From NCBI GenBank assembly GCA_034401795.1, contig CM067369.1:137776496-137840495 (forward strand): 64,000 nucleotides of DNA, written 5' to 3'. How positions within the stretch are numbered: the stretch's first letter is position 1; every line of letters begins with the position of its first letter. The notes under the pieces were generated by a model. The model searched no databases. It was not told the origin of the DNA and worked only from the letters and a program-made list of their open reading frames with translations. Shown here piece by piece: positions 34,913-46,410 of this stretch. Source of the DNA: Chaetoderma sp. LZ-2023a (Eukaryota; Mollusca; Caudofoveata; Chaetodermatida; Chaetodermatidae). The position numbers and the translations under genes were made by a program.

Positions 34913-35008
34913 ATATATATATGGTCAGTCTTATCAAGGGCTGGGTGAGAGATTATGTTGTCAACCATTTCTTTCTCATTAGTTAATACTAAATCTATGA
35001 CATTAGGC
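34913..35008 (-). pseudogene. LINE endonuclease, C-terminal piece
   Basis: The minus frame gives TNEKEMVDNI...KTDH. The K-T-D-H at bases 34921-34932 is the conserved S/T-D-H catalytic motif of apurinic-like LINE endonucleases. The piece is bounded by hAT-like insertions on both sides. Confidence 0.65.
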
Positions 35009-36023
35009 TAGGCTTGCGTGATTATCTGATTTTATCGAAAATCACGATTTTTTTTTTCACAGCAACAATTTTTTACGATGATTTTGAAAGAAATCGAAAT
35101 ATCACAAAAATTTTACTGCCACGCCGTATTCTACGTATTTGTCGTGTGTTTGTAGCTGTTCAAGCTGTTCAATTTATTTCCAAACCAACATCTTTGCGAG
35201 AGTGGTGGGCTATAATACGGAAATTGAACGCAATTTACCGATACAATTTCTTGCCACCATACTGTATACCTCAAAAACATGATCGCGTGAGTGAAATTAT
35301 TACCTGGGACAGTATAAATATTGTATATTTCTTAATAAGCATGGTTTATAAAATCTAAATTAATCCTAAATTTGACAATAAATGGCGTTGCGAAAATATA
35401 TATTATGTGATATTGCTTGCTCTCCTGTTTTTGGAGGCGAGAGGCTAAATGAGACGGTATACACGCTTTAGCCTGCAAGGTGAACTATCCGAGATATTTC
35501 TGAAGGCTAACTATGATTAGTAAATGGGTACTCGGTAAATGCGGATCAGATCTAAACATTAGATATATATGGATCTAAAGTGCATTTTTGATGTAATAAA
35601 CGATGATTATAATATGATTATATGTACGCAATATTTAGGTTGTCCAAGGTAATAATTTCACTCCCGCAATGATGGACAGGGTATACATGAAGCCAAGGTG
35701 CAAGGCATCAAAAATTTATACCAGGAAATTGTGTCCCATTTTCATATTATTAACGATCGTTCTTTAAGCATCTTGGCAACTGGATTTAAAGTTTTTGTTG
35801 AAATTTACTAATTAGAAGTCACATTCGGTTAAAACTGATATGAAAACTCGTAGCGAAGCCGATATGTCTACATAAGCCAAACCGTGCAGTCCAACTCAAC
35901 CCAAGACCAATTCACCCTGTGAATTCATATACCATAAAATAGGCATAACGATATATCGAAATATTGCGATTTTCTCACCACGATATATCGCGATACATCC
36001 TAGGGCAATATCGTGCAAGCCTA
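35009..36023. mobile_element. hAT-like non-autonomous element with 8-bp TSD
   Basis: The terminal repeats are TAGGCTTGCGTGATTAT and ATATCGTGCAAGCCTA. The 8-mer CATTAGGC flanks both sides (35001-35008 and 36024-36031). The terminus resembles the widespread hAT end that begins TAGGGCTGCACGATT. The interior contains AATCACGATTTTTTTT and CGATATATCG blocks and no transposase. It splits the LINE endonuclease frame. Confidence 0.85.
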
Positions 36024-36620
36024 CATTAGGCTCACATTTTATTCTATATCTTGTGGGAAATGAGATATGTTGGTGTAGAAAAGCATTACCTACAGCATCC
36101 AGAAAGTAATCAGCTTGCTGTGACTGTTTAGAAAGAATACCACCTGCTTCCAGCCAATTTCTGGAAAATTAAAGTCGCCAGTAATTAGTAGATAGGAATG
36201 CTTTTTGGCAGACACACTCCCAATAAATGTATTTAATTTTGCCTTGTTTTACTTCGTTAGACTGTGATAAACTGCCAGGATTAGCAATGTATCTGATCCC
36301 CTCACCTTAATGTCTACTCCAACTACTTCATCAGGTAGGTTACTGAGAGGTGATTTTGCTTCTGTGGGATTTGGGGATGATGCAACTTGTACACATATTC
36401 CACCAACATTTTGTTTGTCTATATTAATTAGTGAATATATTGTAACCATTGATTTGCAACTCTTTTTTTAGCAGTATACCTTAGATGTTTTGGGTTTGTT
36501 TCTGTTATTATAATTATATGAGATATCCTTATTTGTAGCTCCTGTCTCTTATTTAACCCCGAGTATGCATTGGTGTAAAATTTTAAGCTTGTTGGAATTG
36601 TTCTTCTGGGTAGCACTAGT
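36024..36620 (-). pseudogene. LINE ORF2 endonuclease domain, N-terminal part
   Basis: The minus frames read KFYTNAYSGLNKRQEL (N-terminal strand, near 36580), IIIITETNPKH (catalytic Glu, near 36500), VGGICVQVASS (near 36400) and LLITGDFNFPEIGW (bases 36168-36179 encode the GDFN). A QHISFPTRYR-like segment follows near 36050. This order is that of the endonuclease of CR1/Jockey-group LINEs, which nicks target DNA for priming. Several frameshifts are present. The adjoining ORF1 carries an esterase domain, so both ORFs belong to one element. Confidence 0.75.
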
Positions 36621-36962
36621 TGTTTTATTTGGTCATTTGTGTATTAGACCGGGTTTCTTGTCTATGAGCTTACTTAGTATTAACTGTGATTTTGTTCTCA
36701 TGTTTCCAATTGAGTGTTTTGAGATGTGCACAGGTGTTAACAAGTTTACAAGTTCCTTCATGTACAACGGTTTTATTATATTTGGCTGATGATAATTCTT
36801 GAGAATGCTGTTTTGTTGTGTAATTATTTGTTTGTATGGATCTGGTTGTAATGGGTTGTACATGCTTTATCGATACCTATTGTATTGATAAGTGTACATT
36901 CGTCGGTTAGCAGGTGATATTGGTTCACTAATTAATGCAATTGGTTTGCGCTGTGTTGAGCT

Positions 36963-37940
36963 TGGCATATGTTTAATCAGGCTACAGTTGTTCTCCCCCT
37001 TACACCATCCATCATAAAAAATCCTGAGAAAACAAATCTCTCCTGTTTTTTTTGCATTTGTAGTGAATGAGATGTTGCAATATAATTGGTTATGTTCTCG
37101 GATAGTAGACAAAGACCATTGTGGTTGGGATGTATATTGTCTCTGAATAGTTGTAGATTGGCTTCCCCATTGGGGTGGGTGAACAGTTCCGAGTTGTCTA
37201 TGTATGTTACACCAAGCCGTGTAGCTAGAGACCTTAGCATTTCATTGAATTGGAAAACCAAGTTGTTCTCGTATCTATAATATTGGTATATCGAGACAGT
37301 AGTGAACTAGTGAAGTGACCAAAATTCTGATATTGGGCATGTTGGGTGCTAGTGTCTTGGCTTGTTCTATCATCGAATCATAGTCATTGATCATTCCATT
37401 TACGCTATGCGTTGCAATATTATTGCTGCCTACATGGATTACTAGTGTGGTGGAGTGGTTGTTGACAGGAATTGGTCACAGTTATCTGCAATTTCACCAA
37501 TCCATGCCCCACCATAAGAACGGACAGTTATATTAGTTGTTTCAGATGACAGGTACATTCCGCTGAGCTTTTCAGAGTTGAACTCACATTAATTTGAACA
37601 TTTTGTGATGTTTTGTTCTTTTGATAAGTACTTGCATGGCGAGCTTGACCCTGATCAATGTTGTTGTTATATGAGTAGTCAGCAGGTTTGCTGTATAACT
37701 TGCCAGCAGATCGCTTCATAATGTGGTTGTTAACATTTGTGTTTAAAGAAGGATAGCGAGTATGAAGTTTCTGTGTTCTTAGCAGCGACCTGGCTGTAAC
37801 TTCTGGTCCTACATGAATTCTATTTCTAACAATTGCACCGAAGGGGCAAGGGGTGCTTATATTGTTTTCAAATCTAGATTGATTATTTTTACACTCATGC
37901 CCAATCCCAAAGCATCCATAGTTTCTATATATGGTAAAAA
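36963..37940 (-). pseudogene. LINE ORF1 remnant with SGNH/GDSL esterase domain
   Basis: On the minus strand a zinc-knuckle-like CFGIGHEC (near 37910) is followed by a spacer. Then come TNITVRSYGGAWIGEI (near 37520), VIHVGSNNIA (block III; GSNN at 37419-37430) and GVTYIDNSELF...RDNIHPNHNG (block V with D-x-x-H, near 37130-37141). Esterase domains of this kind are known in ORF1 of CR1-type LINEs. The block-I GDS serine was not found. The last segment is open for 94 codons (36977-37261). Stops separate the parts. A decayed host SGNH gene is an alternative, but the neighbouring LINE endonuclease in the same orientation argues against it. Confidence 0.65.
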
Positions 37941-39771
37941 CTTAAACAATTTTAATGTTTTATGGTATGCAAACTAATCCTTATTTTAATTTTAAACACC
38001 AACTTTGCTACTTTACAAAGCAAAGATACAGGATTCTGATTTTGAAAATGGTCTTGCTGCTGTCTATGTATGCCAGGTATTGCGAAAAAAATTGAACTTG
38101 ACCAAATTTAGATTTACTACAATAAATTAAGTTATGCTCCCTTTTTAACGGTGTTTGTAGCATTATCTTTGCTGTCGCCATTTCTTGACGCCGGTACTCA
38201 GACTATATATTTAGAGCAACATACTCATTTTTGTCACTTCGATAAGTTCTTGAGTTGATGAATTCAATGTCCCTGGAAAAACTTTAACATTTTGGGTTGA
38301 GTACTACAGTACCGTGGTAACTGTGTTTGATAGGGTGATATAGCAAAAATACATAATGCTTGAACTAAATTTTGCTATTCATGACAAATACAACAATTAT
38401 TTATGCCTACCAATTTTTTTTATAAATTACATCAGCGGTTATTCTATACAATATATATCTGTCCTCGTAGTGCAATTTTCAGGCTTCAAAATGGCCACTA
38501 TCCTTAAATCCCTGTTGCTGCTTAGAGGGGCCTATCTTTAAAGTTATATTTAACCAATAAGACTACAGAGATTCTGAGCTAAAATATAACTATGTGACAG
38601 CTGATATGTTGAATTTCATAATTACTGTGACATAGTTTTAACTTGGGAAAATTTTAGATTTTTTAATTGATTTCAACACCCAGTACCACGGTGCCGTAGA
38701 CCCCTGGGTCACGCTAATAGATGTCAACTTTTGACATACCAGTCAGTGACTTCAAAATAATATTGTAGCACAACTGTTAATGCCTTCAGATTAGGAAGCA
38801 CACACATAAAAAGGTAAAGCTTCACACTATCAATCATGCTAAACCGCTTATGCTCTACCAATGGCATTTTGTGAAGCAACTGATGTGAAGTTATAAATTG
38901 TATTAAGTACCATGGTAGCATAGTACCCCATCCTACCTAATTCTTGTCACACCGGACGTCATTTGGATCGCTAAATCGAGACCCTCTGTTTCGCTATCGG
39001 CTTGACAATAATGAGGCATATTTGGCTATATCCTTATTCTTACCCATCACGAATAGTGGTAACTTGCATTTATTTCTTTTATTTAATTTTACAGCTTTCT
39101 TCCTATGGCGAAAAAAAGCATCATAGAAGTATTGCCTTACTTATTAAGATGTTGTAGACATTGAAAACATTATAGATAATTTTATTTATAGTGTTTTAAA
39201 CCGATTTTGTGGCAAACCGAAAGCCCATAGTATCATATGGTATCCACATATTGCGCATATTTGGATTATCGCCTCCTATCAAATAGCCTGAGCAAAAATT
39301 GTAATTGTTGAATAAATATAAGAAACTAGTATGGGTTCTTATTCACCTGTATGAAACTTGACTTTGATTGTTGGTCTGCGTAAAGTACAGCACAAAAGGG
39401 GAAGCTACCAAATCCAGGGGGGGGGGGGGGGTGTGATAGCAAAATGGATGTTAGTCTAAGTTCATGTGAACATATTCAGCAGTGTTGTTATTCTTTTAAG
39501 TAAGTTTAATTATCATGGCTGGCAAGAGATATAATATGATAACCAGCTGGGTGTGTCAGATTTTGAGATGCAGGAGCTGATTTGGAGGTGTATATGGGCT
39601 GGATATGGGGCGAGTGTGATGGAAAAAGTTTTCTCCTGCATTTCAAGTGATAGGCCAGCTAAGGGCAACCCCACTGTGATTGTAAGAGGAAGTCACTGTT
39701 ACTATACGCATAAAGTAAATAAGCTTAACTAACTTTGAATATATGTTGATCATGTTTAATTGTGTATTTAG
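37941..39771. other. No gene recognised; 15-base G run
   Basis: AT-rich, only short frames. A homopolymer G run lies at 39417-39431. Confidence 0.4.
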
Positions 39772-39978
39772 TTAACCATTTCACCAACAAATCCCTGAAA
39801 AAGTATGTATGATATAAAACTTATTCTGTTGAATATTCTGAAATTAATTTGACTGGAAGCCATTGCTGCCTAAGGCAGCAACAACTGCCAGTCAAATTAA
39901 TTTCAAAATATTCAATAGTTTTCCTGGATGGTAGCATTGAAAATGAGACATGGGGAATTCAGCGGGATAAATGGTTAA
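39772..39978. mobile_element. Hairpin MITE, TTAA-bounded (family H2), well preserved
   Basis: TTAACCATTTCACC...GGATAAATGGTTAA encloses a 207-base palindrome. Its arms contain GTTGAATATTCTGAAATTAA and TTAATTTCAAAATATTCAA, and its centre is GCTGCCTAAGGCAGC. No coding capacity. Fragments of the same palindrome occur at the very start of the window, at 20028-20244, in D2/D3 and near 57920. Confidence 0.8.
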
Positions 39979-42264
39979 TGAATAGCTACATGCCCTTAAG
40001 GGCTAAAGCATATGGATGTCTATGATTCATTACATACATGTACCTGCAACAATGGATACAATTTATCTGCTCCCAAAATATTGCAATATTTATATTTCTA
40101 CATAAGACTGGACTGATTGTAAAATTTATTGAATTTTCATAGTTTTATTATTTTCCTAGATTTATTTTGCTGTGCTTAGCAAAAACATAATAATAGAAAC
40201 CCTAACCGTCACCATGAAAGATACTTCTCTACATTTACCTACCTCAATTGCTAGGGGCATGTGATTGGGTTATTATTTTATTGGGCCTCAAGACATGATA
40301 TCAACTGCTATTGCATAAATTATGTGTATGTAGTTACAATAACTGAGACCCAACCATGCCTCACATCCACTTCAAATTATGCATTAATCTACATTTAATA
40401 ACAAAATTATTAAAATAATTACATCATTTAATATATGGGTGACTGATGAGATATGCTTGGTAAAATAGATAGTATAGAAAGAACAATCAATGTTTATCTC
40501 AGTTTATGCAAACAGTGTAAGTTCTACAAAATGTTTTAGCATTTGATAATCAGATATGTGCATCTGCAAGTGACATGCCATGAATTGGTTCAGATAAATT
40601 AGGTAGCATTGCCAGTGTTGAATCACTCACTCCATATTAAAACATTGATGAACATATGTCCTCACATCTGCCCAAGCATAGAAACCAATTTGTCTTTTAA
40701 ATAATAGTGGAGTTGACCTGTGGTGTATGAGTTTCTAGCCATGCACTATTCCCTCAGGAATTGCTGAAAATTATATTTGAGGAAGCAAGTTCCTGATAGA
40801 TAGGGCTGTAGCTCCGCCCATACACGGAAATGTATTGGTAGATAGCAGATTCAATTTAACAATGACCAGGACTGGTGGTAATTGGAAGTTGTACTAATTC
40901 AGTTACCACATTGGTAAATTTTTAGGAATTGGAATTGCTAATTGAAATGACTTTGCTCCAAGAATGACTAATTCATAATTTTTTTTTAATCATTTTATAA
41001 TTTTATCAACAGTTTTGTCTCCTAAAATAGTATAACATATGTAATATAACAAAGTTAGTAGGTTTCGGCACTTTAAAGGCCAAATTGTCCAAAACCAGCA
41101 TTTGTATTGATCTTGAGATGCCTGGCTCCATAATAAAGCCAGCCATTTCAGTTGTAAATTAAAAAAAATTAGCTTCTTTTGATCTCCAAAGTGTAAATGT
41201 ACATTTTGTGTGAAAAAAATTGAAATTTTCTTAATGAAATCTGACAATTAATGGGGAAATTGTCATCTTTGCCAAACATTGCTTGTGTAGTGGTATGTCT
41301 TGAAAGATGTCCATTTGCAAGCCAAGGGAAGATTACTTTTTGAAATATGAAATGGCTGGGGCAGTAAAATAAAGTAAAGTAAAAATAAAATCTTCCCATA
41401 ACCTACAAATGGCCATTTACTAAGCAAGAATTCAAATATCATTTACCAATCCTCACCATTAAAAGGGATAATGCTGAACAGATAGCCTAGATCCAGGTCC
41501 TACAGCCCCTGGTCCATGGCATATGGCCTCACCATGTTCACTCTGTAAATTTCAGATGTTTTTCCAGTTGAATATTAAAATATACTGTCCTGATCAACTA
41601 TTTGAGTATGACTGTATTTAGTATTATTTTATTTACTGACTATTATAAATTCTCAAGGTTGTTGCCAGGAAAAGAAATTGTCTTAGCCACCACCCTCCCT
41701 CTACCCCTTCACACAAAATCTAAAACATTTAGGGGTCTAATGGTCTCTACCCCACCCTCTGTTTCTGTCACTAACCCTACAAAACACACAATTTGTGAAA
41801 ATAACACTCATAAGTCGAGAGTTTAATAATAAATTCATCAACTATGTCATGGTGGATTTAAGATTGTATTATGGGGTGTATCCAACCTAGCAGTCATGGT
41901 CTGGGTGGGGTTCTCAATGGTGGTGGGGATAGGGTGGGGTGTCATGGCCCTTCCCTTATAATAATTGGAAAATGAAATGCTCTGAGAAGTAGTTTCCTGC
42001 ATATTGATTAATTAATTCATAATCAAATTGAAATTAATCATTGTTTATTTACTGGGGTGCGGTTGGGAATTAATGCAGCCCACCACCACCCTCCACCTTC
42101 CACCCTCACTAACCACGACCCTAAAGGAGGGGAGGGGGGTGTGCAAAGCCAACCTAAATATGGGGGTTACCTCACACAGACAAACGGACACACACGTACG
42201 CGCCTACCACCCCCCCCCTCTCTCTTCGCCTCTACACACACGGATAATCATTATGACAGTAGGG
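39979..42264. other. No gene; degenerate H1-like inverted repeat
   Basis: At about 41075-41190, GATGCCTGGCTCC and AAGCCAGCCATTTCAG form a decayed H1 palindrome. Elsewhere I see only short frames. Around 41690-42230 the sequence is rich in CCACCC and GGGGTGGGG tracts. Confidence 0.45.
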
Positions 42265-42265
42265 C

Positions 42266-42359
<94 letters not shown>
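42265..42359. repeat. TA dinucleotide microsatellite
   Basis: About 95 bases of alternating TA interrupted by ACA three times. The Tyr/Ile-rich frames over it are artefacts. Confidence 0.95.
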
Positions 42360-42361
<2 letters not shown>

Positions 42362-42756
42362 ATCTTGATGGCATTCGTAAACATCTATCGGGCAGCTGCT
42401 TGTATTGGTACTATAGCCTATCATTATCCACATGCACTGACGGTGTGGGGGCGTTTCTGACATATCATTGCGGTTCTAATGTGCATAGAATCAATAATAT
42501 ATTCTAAAATTGCATAGTAAAATAGTATTCCATGTTAGAATGAAGGAAATGTCAATTTCCCTTTCTCCGAGAACTAACAATACTCACCATTCTGTTACTT
42601 CTGATATACAGCTGGCCTTGACAGCGGCTCTAGGATTATAGACTTAGAAAGCTTTACCGACTCCTGGGAACCGGGTACTCGGCTCCCAACTGCATAGCCA
42701 CCAAACAAGAGAAAACTATGGCTCCGTGGGGCTGGGAGGCTGGGTCCGTAACAGAA

Positions 42757-42852
42757 TGGTGAGTATTGTTAGATCTCGGAGAAAGGGAAATTGACATTTC
42801 CTTCATTCTCCTTCGATCAATACTCACCATTCTGTTACTTCTGATATACACC
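42757..42852. repeat. Internal complementary region of copy B
   Basis: GGTGAGTATTGTTAG...GGGAAATTGACATTTCC is complementary to the outer left end (42541-42595). The adjoining TTCTCCTTCGATCAATACTC...GATATACA is complementary to the outer right end (49090-49135). It supplies the circle-junction template. Confidence 0.85.
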
Positions 42853-43356
42853 AGATTTGATCAGTAACCTGGTGGGAAGGGGCAAGCCATAAATGCTAAT
42901 TTTGCCCCTTAGAGAAAGATTTTAGACTTCAAACTTGACTAACGGAGACCTATAAGGACCGTCAAGTTTACGGAACCGAATCACATTCGCATCACCGCCA
43001 CCGCCCCCCCCCCGTTTTTCCTCTAAGAAAAGGGAGAGCACTCACTAACATGTATCTCGCCTGAAACACAAATATGCCAAGAGGGTTAACTGCTCCCTGC
43101 ATATTCCATGTATTAGTCTGGGAATGAGCATGAATATATAAGATGAATGAACATGATACACATCCATAATACAAAAAACTCTCACTATTGAATTACCTTA
43201 TGATAATTGGACTCCAGACGTACCGCCTCCAACCATTCACTGGTTCGGCCATCAGTGACACAATCTGGTTGTCATCCTCTCGCTTGACCATGCCTGCTTT
43301 AGGTTCTTTTCTTACCAAAGTGAAAAAAGGGTGAAGAGCAGTGTGGTCACTAACTA

Positions 43357-44400
43357 TCATTTCAAAACAGCTAAAGCGAGTGGATTGGCTGAGTCTGACA
43401 CATCCCTCATATAGTAATCCGTAAATGAGGACTCACAGTGCCATTGTGCAACGGCCATGATGTCCTCTAACGAAACACCATTGTAAAGGGTGGTCGAGGC
43501 GGCTATTCCTCTGACATCGTGTGCCCTTACGCCTTGCACCTGGTGCCCAGTCGCCATCTCGTGAGTAGTCTGAATGCATTCGACCACCCAACGAGAGATA
43601 GTATCCATGGATGCGGCGCCATAAGGCTTTTTATGGCAGATCCACTGATGTCTATCGTTCGACCGTAACGAGTCAGTCCGTTTCTTGTACTTAGTCAAAG
43701 CACGGACCGGGCACCAGACACTGGCATCACGATCAAACCTAGTTAACTTCGGTATAATGATCGGTTTGCCGGGATATCTCAAAGATTGGTTCTTTGACAT
43801 AAACTCTGCTCTTGGCAGAAGACGCAGACCTTCTCCAGAAACAATAAATCGGTCCCTCTCTGCCGAAATCGCATGGATCTCACTGCGCCTTCTAGCTGAG
43901 GAAGCTGCCAATAGAAAGACCGCCTTTAGAGTCAAATGCTTTAGACTAGCCGAACGCAACGGTTCGAAAGGGTGCTTGGCCAGTACATTAAGCACTAAAG
44001 ATAGACTCCAGGCTGGAATGACTACCGGTTGTCTCGGTCGGAGATTGCTCATTCCATTCAACATCACATTTAACTGGGCCACCTCTGGACTATCCCTGTT
44101 GGCTAGACAAGGGATAACTGATGCCAAAGCTGACTTGTATCCAGCAACTGTGACTGGAGCTAGTCCTGAAAAGAACAGCTCACAGAGAAAGTCTGCTATT
44201 TGTTGAATAGTGGATTGAAAGGTATCAATACCCTTTTCTTCACACCAGTCTGCAAATCTGTTAACCTTGTTGTTATACGACTTGAAGGTTGACCTCCTTC
44301 TCGCAGCCGCGATGAAATCAGCAGCCTGTCGAGAAAAGCCTTCCGACGTGGAACGTTGTTTGATAACATCCACGCAATCAATTTGAACATTTCGGGACGC
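43357..44400 (-). CDS. DIRS tyrosine recombinase, copy B
   Basis: The recombinase integrates the circular DNA intermediate. The frame is open for 641 codons (45282-43357), but only its last ~345 residues are recombinase. The rest overlaps RT-RNase H in another frame, so the true start is uncertain (copy A has a Met at the corresponding MDVIKQR). Visible parts are the N-terminal SAM-like domain (FIAAARRRSTFKSY...FLCELFF), box I AASSARRRSEIHA with the catalytic Arg, and box II VRAHDVRGIA (H588, R591 of the open frame; bases 43511-43521). A conserved AQWHCESSFTDYY follows with the nucleophilic Tyr at residue 623 or 624 (near 43413). All R-H-R-Y positions are kept, so this domain may still be catalytically competent. 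Overlap of the RT-RNase H and recombinase frames is usual in DIRS elements. Confidence 0.85.
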   Translation of the reverse strand, partial: ASRNVQIDCVDVIKQRSTSEGFSRQAADFIAAARRRSTFKSYNNKVNRFADWCEEKGIDTFQSTIQQIADFLCELFFSGLAPVTVAGYKSALASVIPCLANRDSPEVAQLNVMLNGMSNLRPRQPVVIPAWSLSLVLNVLAKHPFEPLRSASLKHLTLKAVFLLAASSARRRSEIHAISAERDRFIVSGEGLRLLPRAEFMSKNQSLRYPGKPIIIPKLTRFDRDASVWCPVRALTKYKKRTDSLRSNDRHQWICHKKPYGAASMDTISRWVVECIQTTHEMATGHQVQGVRAHDVRGIAASTTLYNGVSLEDIMAVAQWHCESSFTDYYMRDVSDSANPLALAVLK

Positions 44401-44597
44401 TCGTTTAGGAAGCGTCCCTTGGCCTGGGAGATTATGTTCGGAATCTCGGGCAACTGCACAGGATTTTCCACCAACAGATCTAGAAGATCCGTGAACCACG
44501 CCCTGCTCGGCCAATACGGCGCTATTAGCAGGACCAGACACGGTTCCTCCCTGACCTTCACCAATACCTTCGGTAGAAGAATGGTGGGTGGGTACGC

Positions 44598-46241
44598 CTA
44601 AGCGGGCATCCCTCTCCAGCTTATCGCCAGAGCGTCTGTATCGACGGCATTTGAATCTGTAATCGGCGAGACATATGTCATGATTTGAGCATTTTCCTTT
44701 GTGGCGAACAAGTCCACGTTGGGTTTGCCCCAATGCTCGAAGATCCGTCGCAGAACTGGAGGGTTGAGGGACCATTCTGTTGGCAGAATTATCTGTCTGC
44801 GAGACAAAGCATCCGCCAGAACGTTCAATCGGCCAGGAATATGAGCTGCTTTCAAAACAACCGAGTAATTCCTGCACCATTGAATCAAGTGCCACACTCT
44901 GATACACAGAGTGGGCGACCTGGTCCCGCCTTGGCGATTTATATATGATACTACTGTCGAATTGTCCGACCGTATCAATATCACCCTGCCCCTGATCATC
45001 GGAAGGAACTCTTCCAACGCCAGTTCCACTCCCATCATTTCCAACAGATTGATATGCAGCTGACTCTCCGGGAGAGTCCATGTGCCCGAGACCTGGTGTT
45101 CTCCCAGGCAGGCACCCCACCCTTCCAGCGAGGCATCCGTGTACACGGACAGCTGGGGGTGGGGTAGGTGCAGCGAAACCCCTACTAGGAGATTCTGACG
45201 CTCCCTCCACCATACAAGATGCGACATTATCGGCTCCAAAACTGGTACCAGTTCTGACAGGGGTTCTGTTCTCTGTTTCCACAGAGACATCAGATACAAC
45301 TGGATAGGCCTTCGCATTAGAGCAGCGTACGGGATAACCTGCTCCATGGAGACCATTATGCCCAGCATCTGAAGGAACCGCCTCGCCTGAATGTGGTTTT
45401 CCACTCGAAAACTCTTGAGGATGGCTAACAGAGACACCACTCTGGGCTCTGACGGGTACACCCTGCCCTCCTCGAGATCGAATCGCATCCCCAAATAAAC
45501 GAAATGTTGAGTGGGCGTCAACTCGGATTTCTCCTCATTGACTATCCAGCCTAGATCTGAAAGTAACCTCAGAGTCAGAGCAGTATCCACGTTCAACCTG
45601 GCTGCCAAGTCTGCCTTGATCAGCCAGTCGTCTATGTAGGTGTGTAGCGCCACGTTCTCTTTTCTGAGAAACGCTGTCACCGCAAGGACCACTCTTGTGA
45701 AAACCCTCGGAGCTGTCGATAGGCCAAATGGGAGGACAATAAACTCCCATACTTGATTCTGAAACGCAAATCTCAGAAACCTGTGACAACTCCTGTTCAT
45801 CGGAATGTGGAAATATGCATCTTTCAGATCGATCGATACACACCACATTCCTTTCCTCAATCCCGCCATTACCGACCTCGGCGTTTCCATCTGGAACCGA
45901 GGCGTATGGATAAACCAATTTAATGGCCTGAGATTGAGTATGGGTCTCCATCCCCCTGTGCTCTTGGGGACAAGGAACATGTTTGAATAGAAGCCTGGAG
46001 TGTTTCGGTTTGCTGGTTTTATTGCTCCCTTCAGAAGCAAACCCGACACTTCCTTTTGAACGGCTTCTAACTTGTCTGGCTCCCTTGGTACGGGTGTCCA
46101 GACAGGTGCCAAAGACAGATTTTGTGGTGGAAAGTCCCACCACTCCGGCATGTAACCCTGGGATAACCATCCCAGGACCAGACTGTCTGACGTCACACCT
46201 CGCCAGGCCTCGACGAAACACATGAGCCTTCCACCCACCAT
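44598..46241 (-). CDS. DIRS reverse transcriptase-RNase H, copy B
   Basis: This 547-codon open frame synthesises cDNA and removes template RNA. Visible parts are fingers with FYSNMFLVPK and WRPILNLRPLN (residues ~84-107), motif A SIDLKDAYFHI (136-146), motif B LPFGLSTAPRVFT (about 170-182) and motif C YIDD (202-205). LGMRFDL follows (250-256), then RNase H with TDAS (368-371), LLE (399-401), SDN (425-427) and ADALSR (476-481). The stop at 44598 is probably premature: copy C reads on with a Tyr codon (TAC against TAG) into a linker with DLLDLLVENP. The natural start is probably the ATG at 46321, conserved as MV(L/R)SLSL in A and C, but a frame change in B between 46321 and 46260 cuts it off from the rest. 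Confidence 0.85.
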   Translation of the reverse strand: MVGGRLMCFVEAWRGVTSDSLVLGWLSQGYMPEWWDFPPQNLSLAPVWTPVPREPDKLEAVQKEVSGLLLKGAIKPANRNTPGFYSNMFLVPKSTGGWRPILNLRPLNWFIHTPRFQMETPRSVMAGLRKGMWCVSIDLKDAYFHIPMNRSCHRFLRFAFQNQVWEFIVLPFGLSTAPRVFTRVVLAVTAFLRKENVALHTYIDDWLIKADLAARLNVDTALTLRLLSDLGWIVNEEKSELTPTQHFVYLGMRFDLEEGRVYPSEPRVVSLLAILKSFRVENHIQARRFLQMLGIMVSMEQVIPYAALMRRPIQLYLMSLWKQRTEPLSELVPVLEPIMSHLVWWRERQNLLVGVSLHLPHPQLSVYTDASLEGWGACLGEHQVSGTWTLPESQLHINLLEMMGVELALEEFLPMIRGRVILIRSDNSTVVSYINRQGGTRSPTLCIRVWHLIQWCRNYSVVLKAAHIPGRLNVLADALSRRQIILPTEWSLNPPVLRRIFEHWGKPNVDLFATKENAQIMTYVSPITDSNAVDTDALAISWRGMPA

Positions 46242-46410
46242 AGATGCCTCGACGTCTAACAGGGTTGTCCGGCTCGTAGTCCGCTACCCCCTCTTTCTTA
46301 ACGAGAGAGATAGAGAACCATTTCGTTCTAGGCACGATGGGTATAACTGGCACCGCTGTTCCTGTCGCACAGGCGCGGTCCAGACGGATATGAAGGGAGC
46401 TCTCGTACCC

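Noticed and set aside
42028..42507. 159-codon plus frame with a long Tyr-Ile tract
   Set aside because: Produced by the TA microsatellite at 42265-42359; flanking parts have no motifs.
45535..46353. 272-codon minus frame overlapping the RT of copy B
   Set aside because: A shadow frame of RT. It persists in C only because the sequences are nearly identical, and the motifs are all in the other frame.
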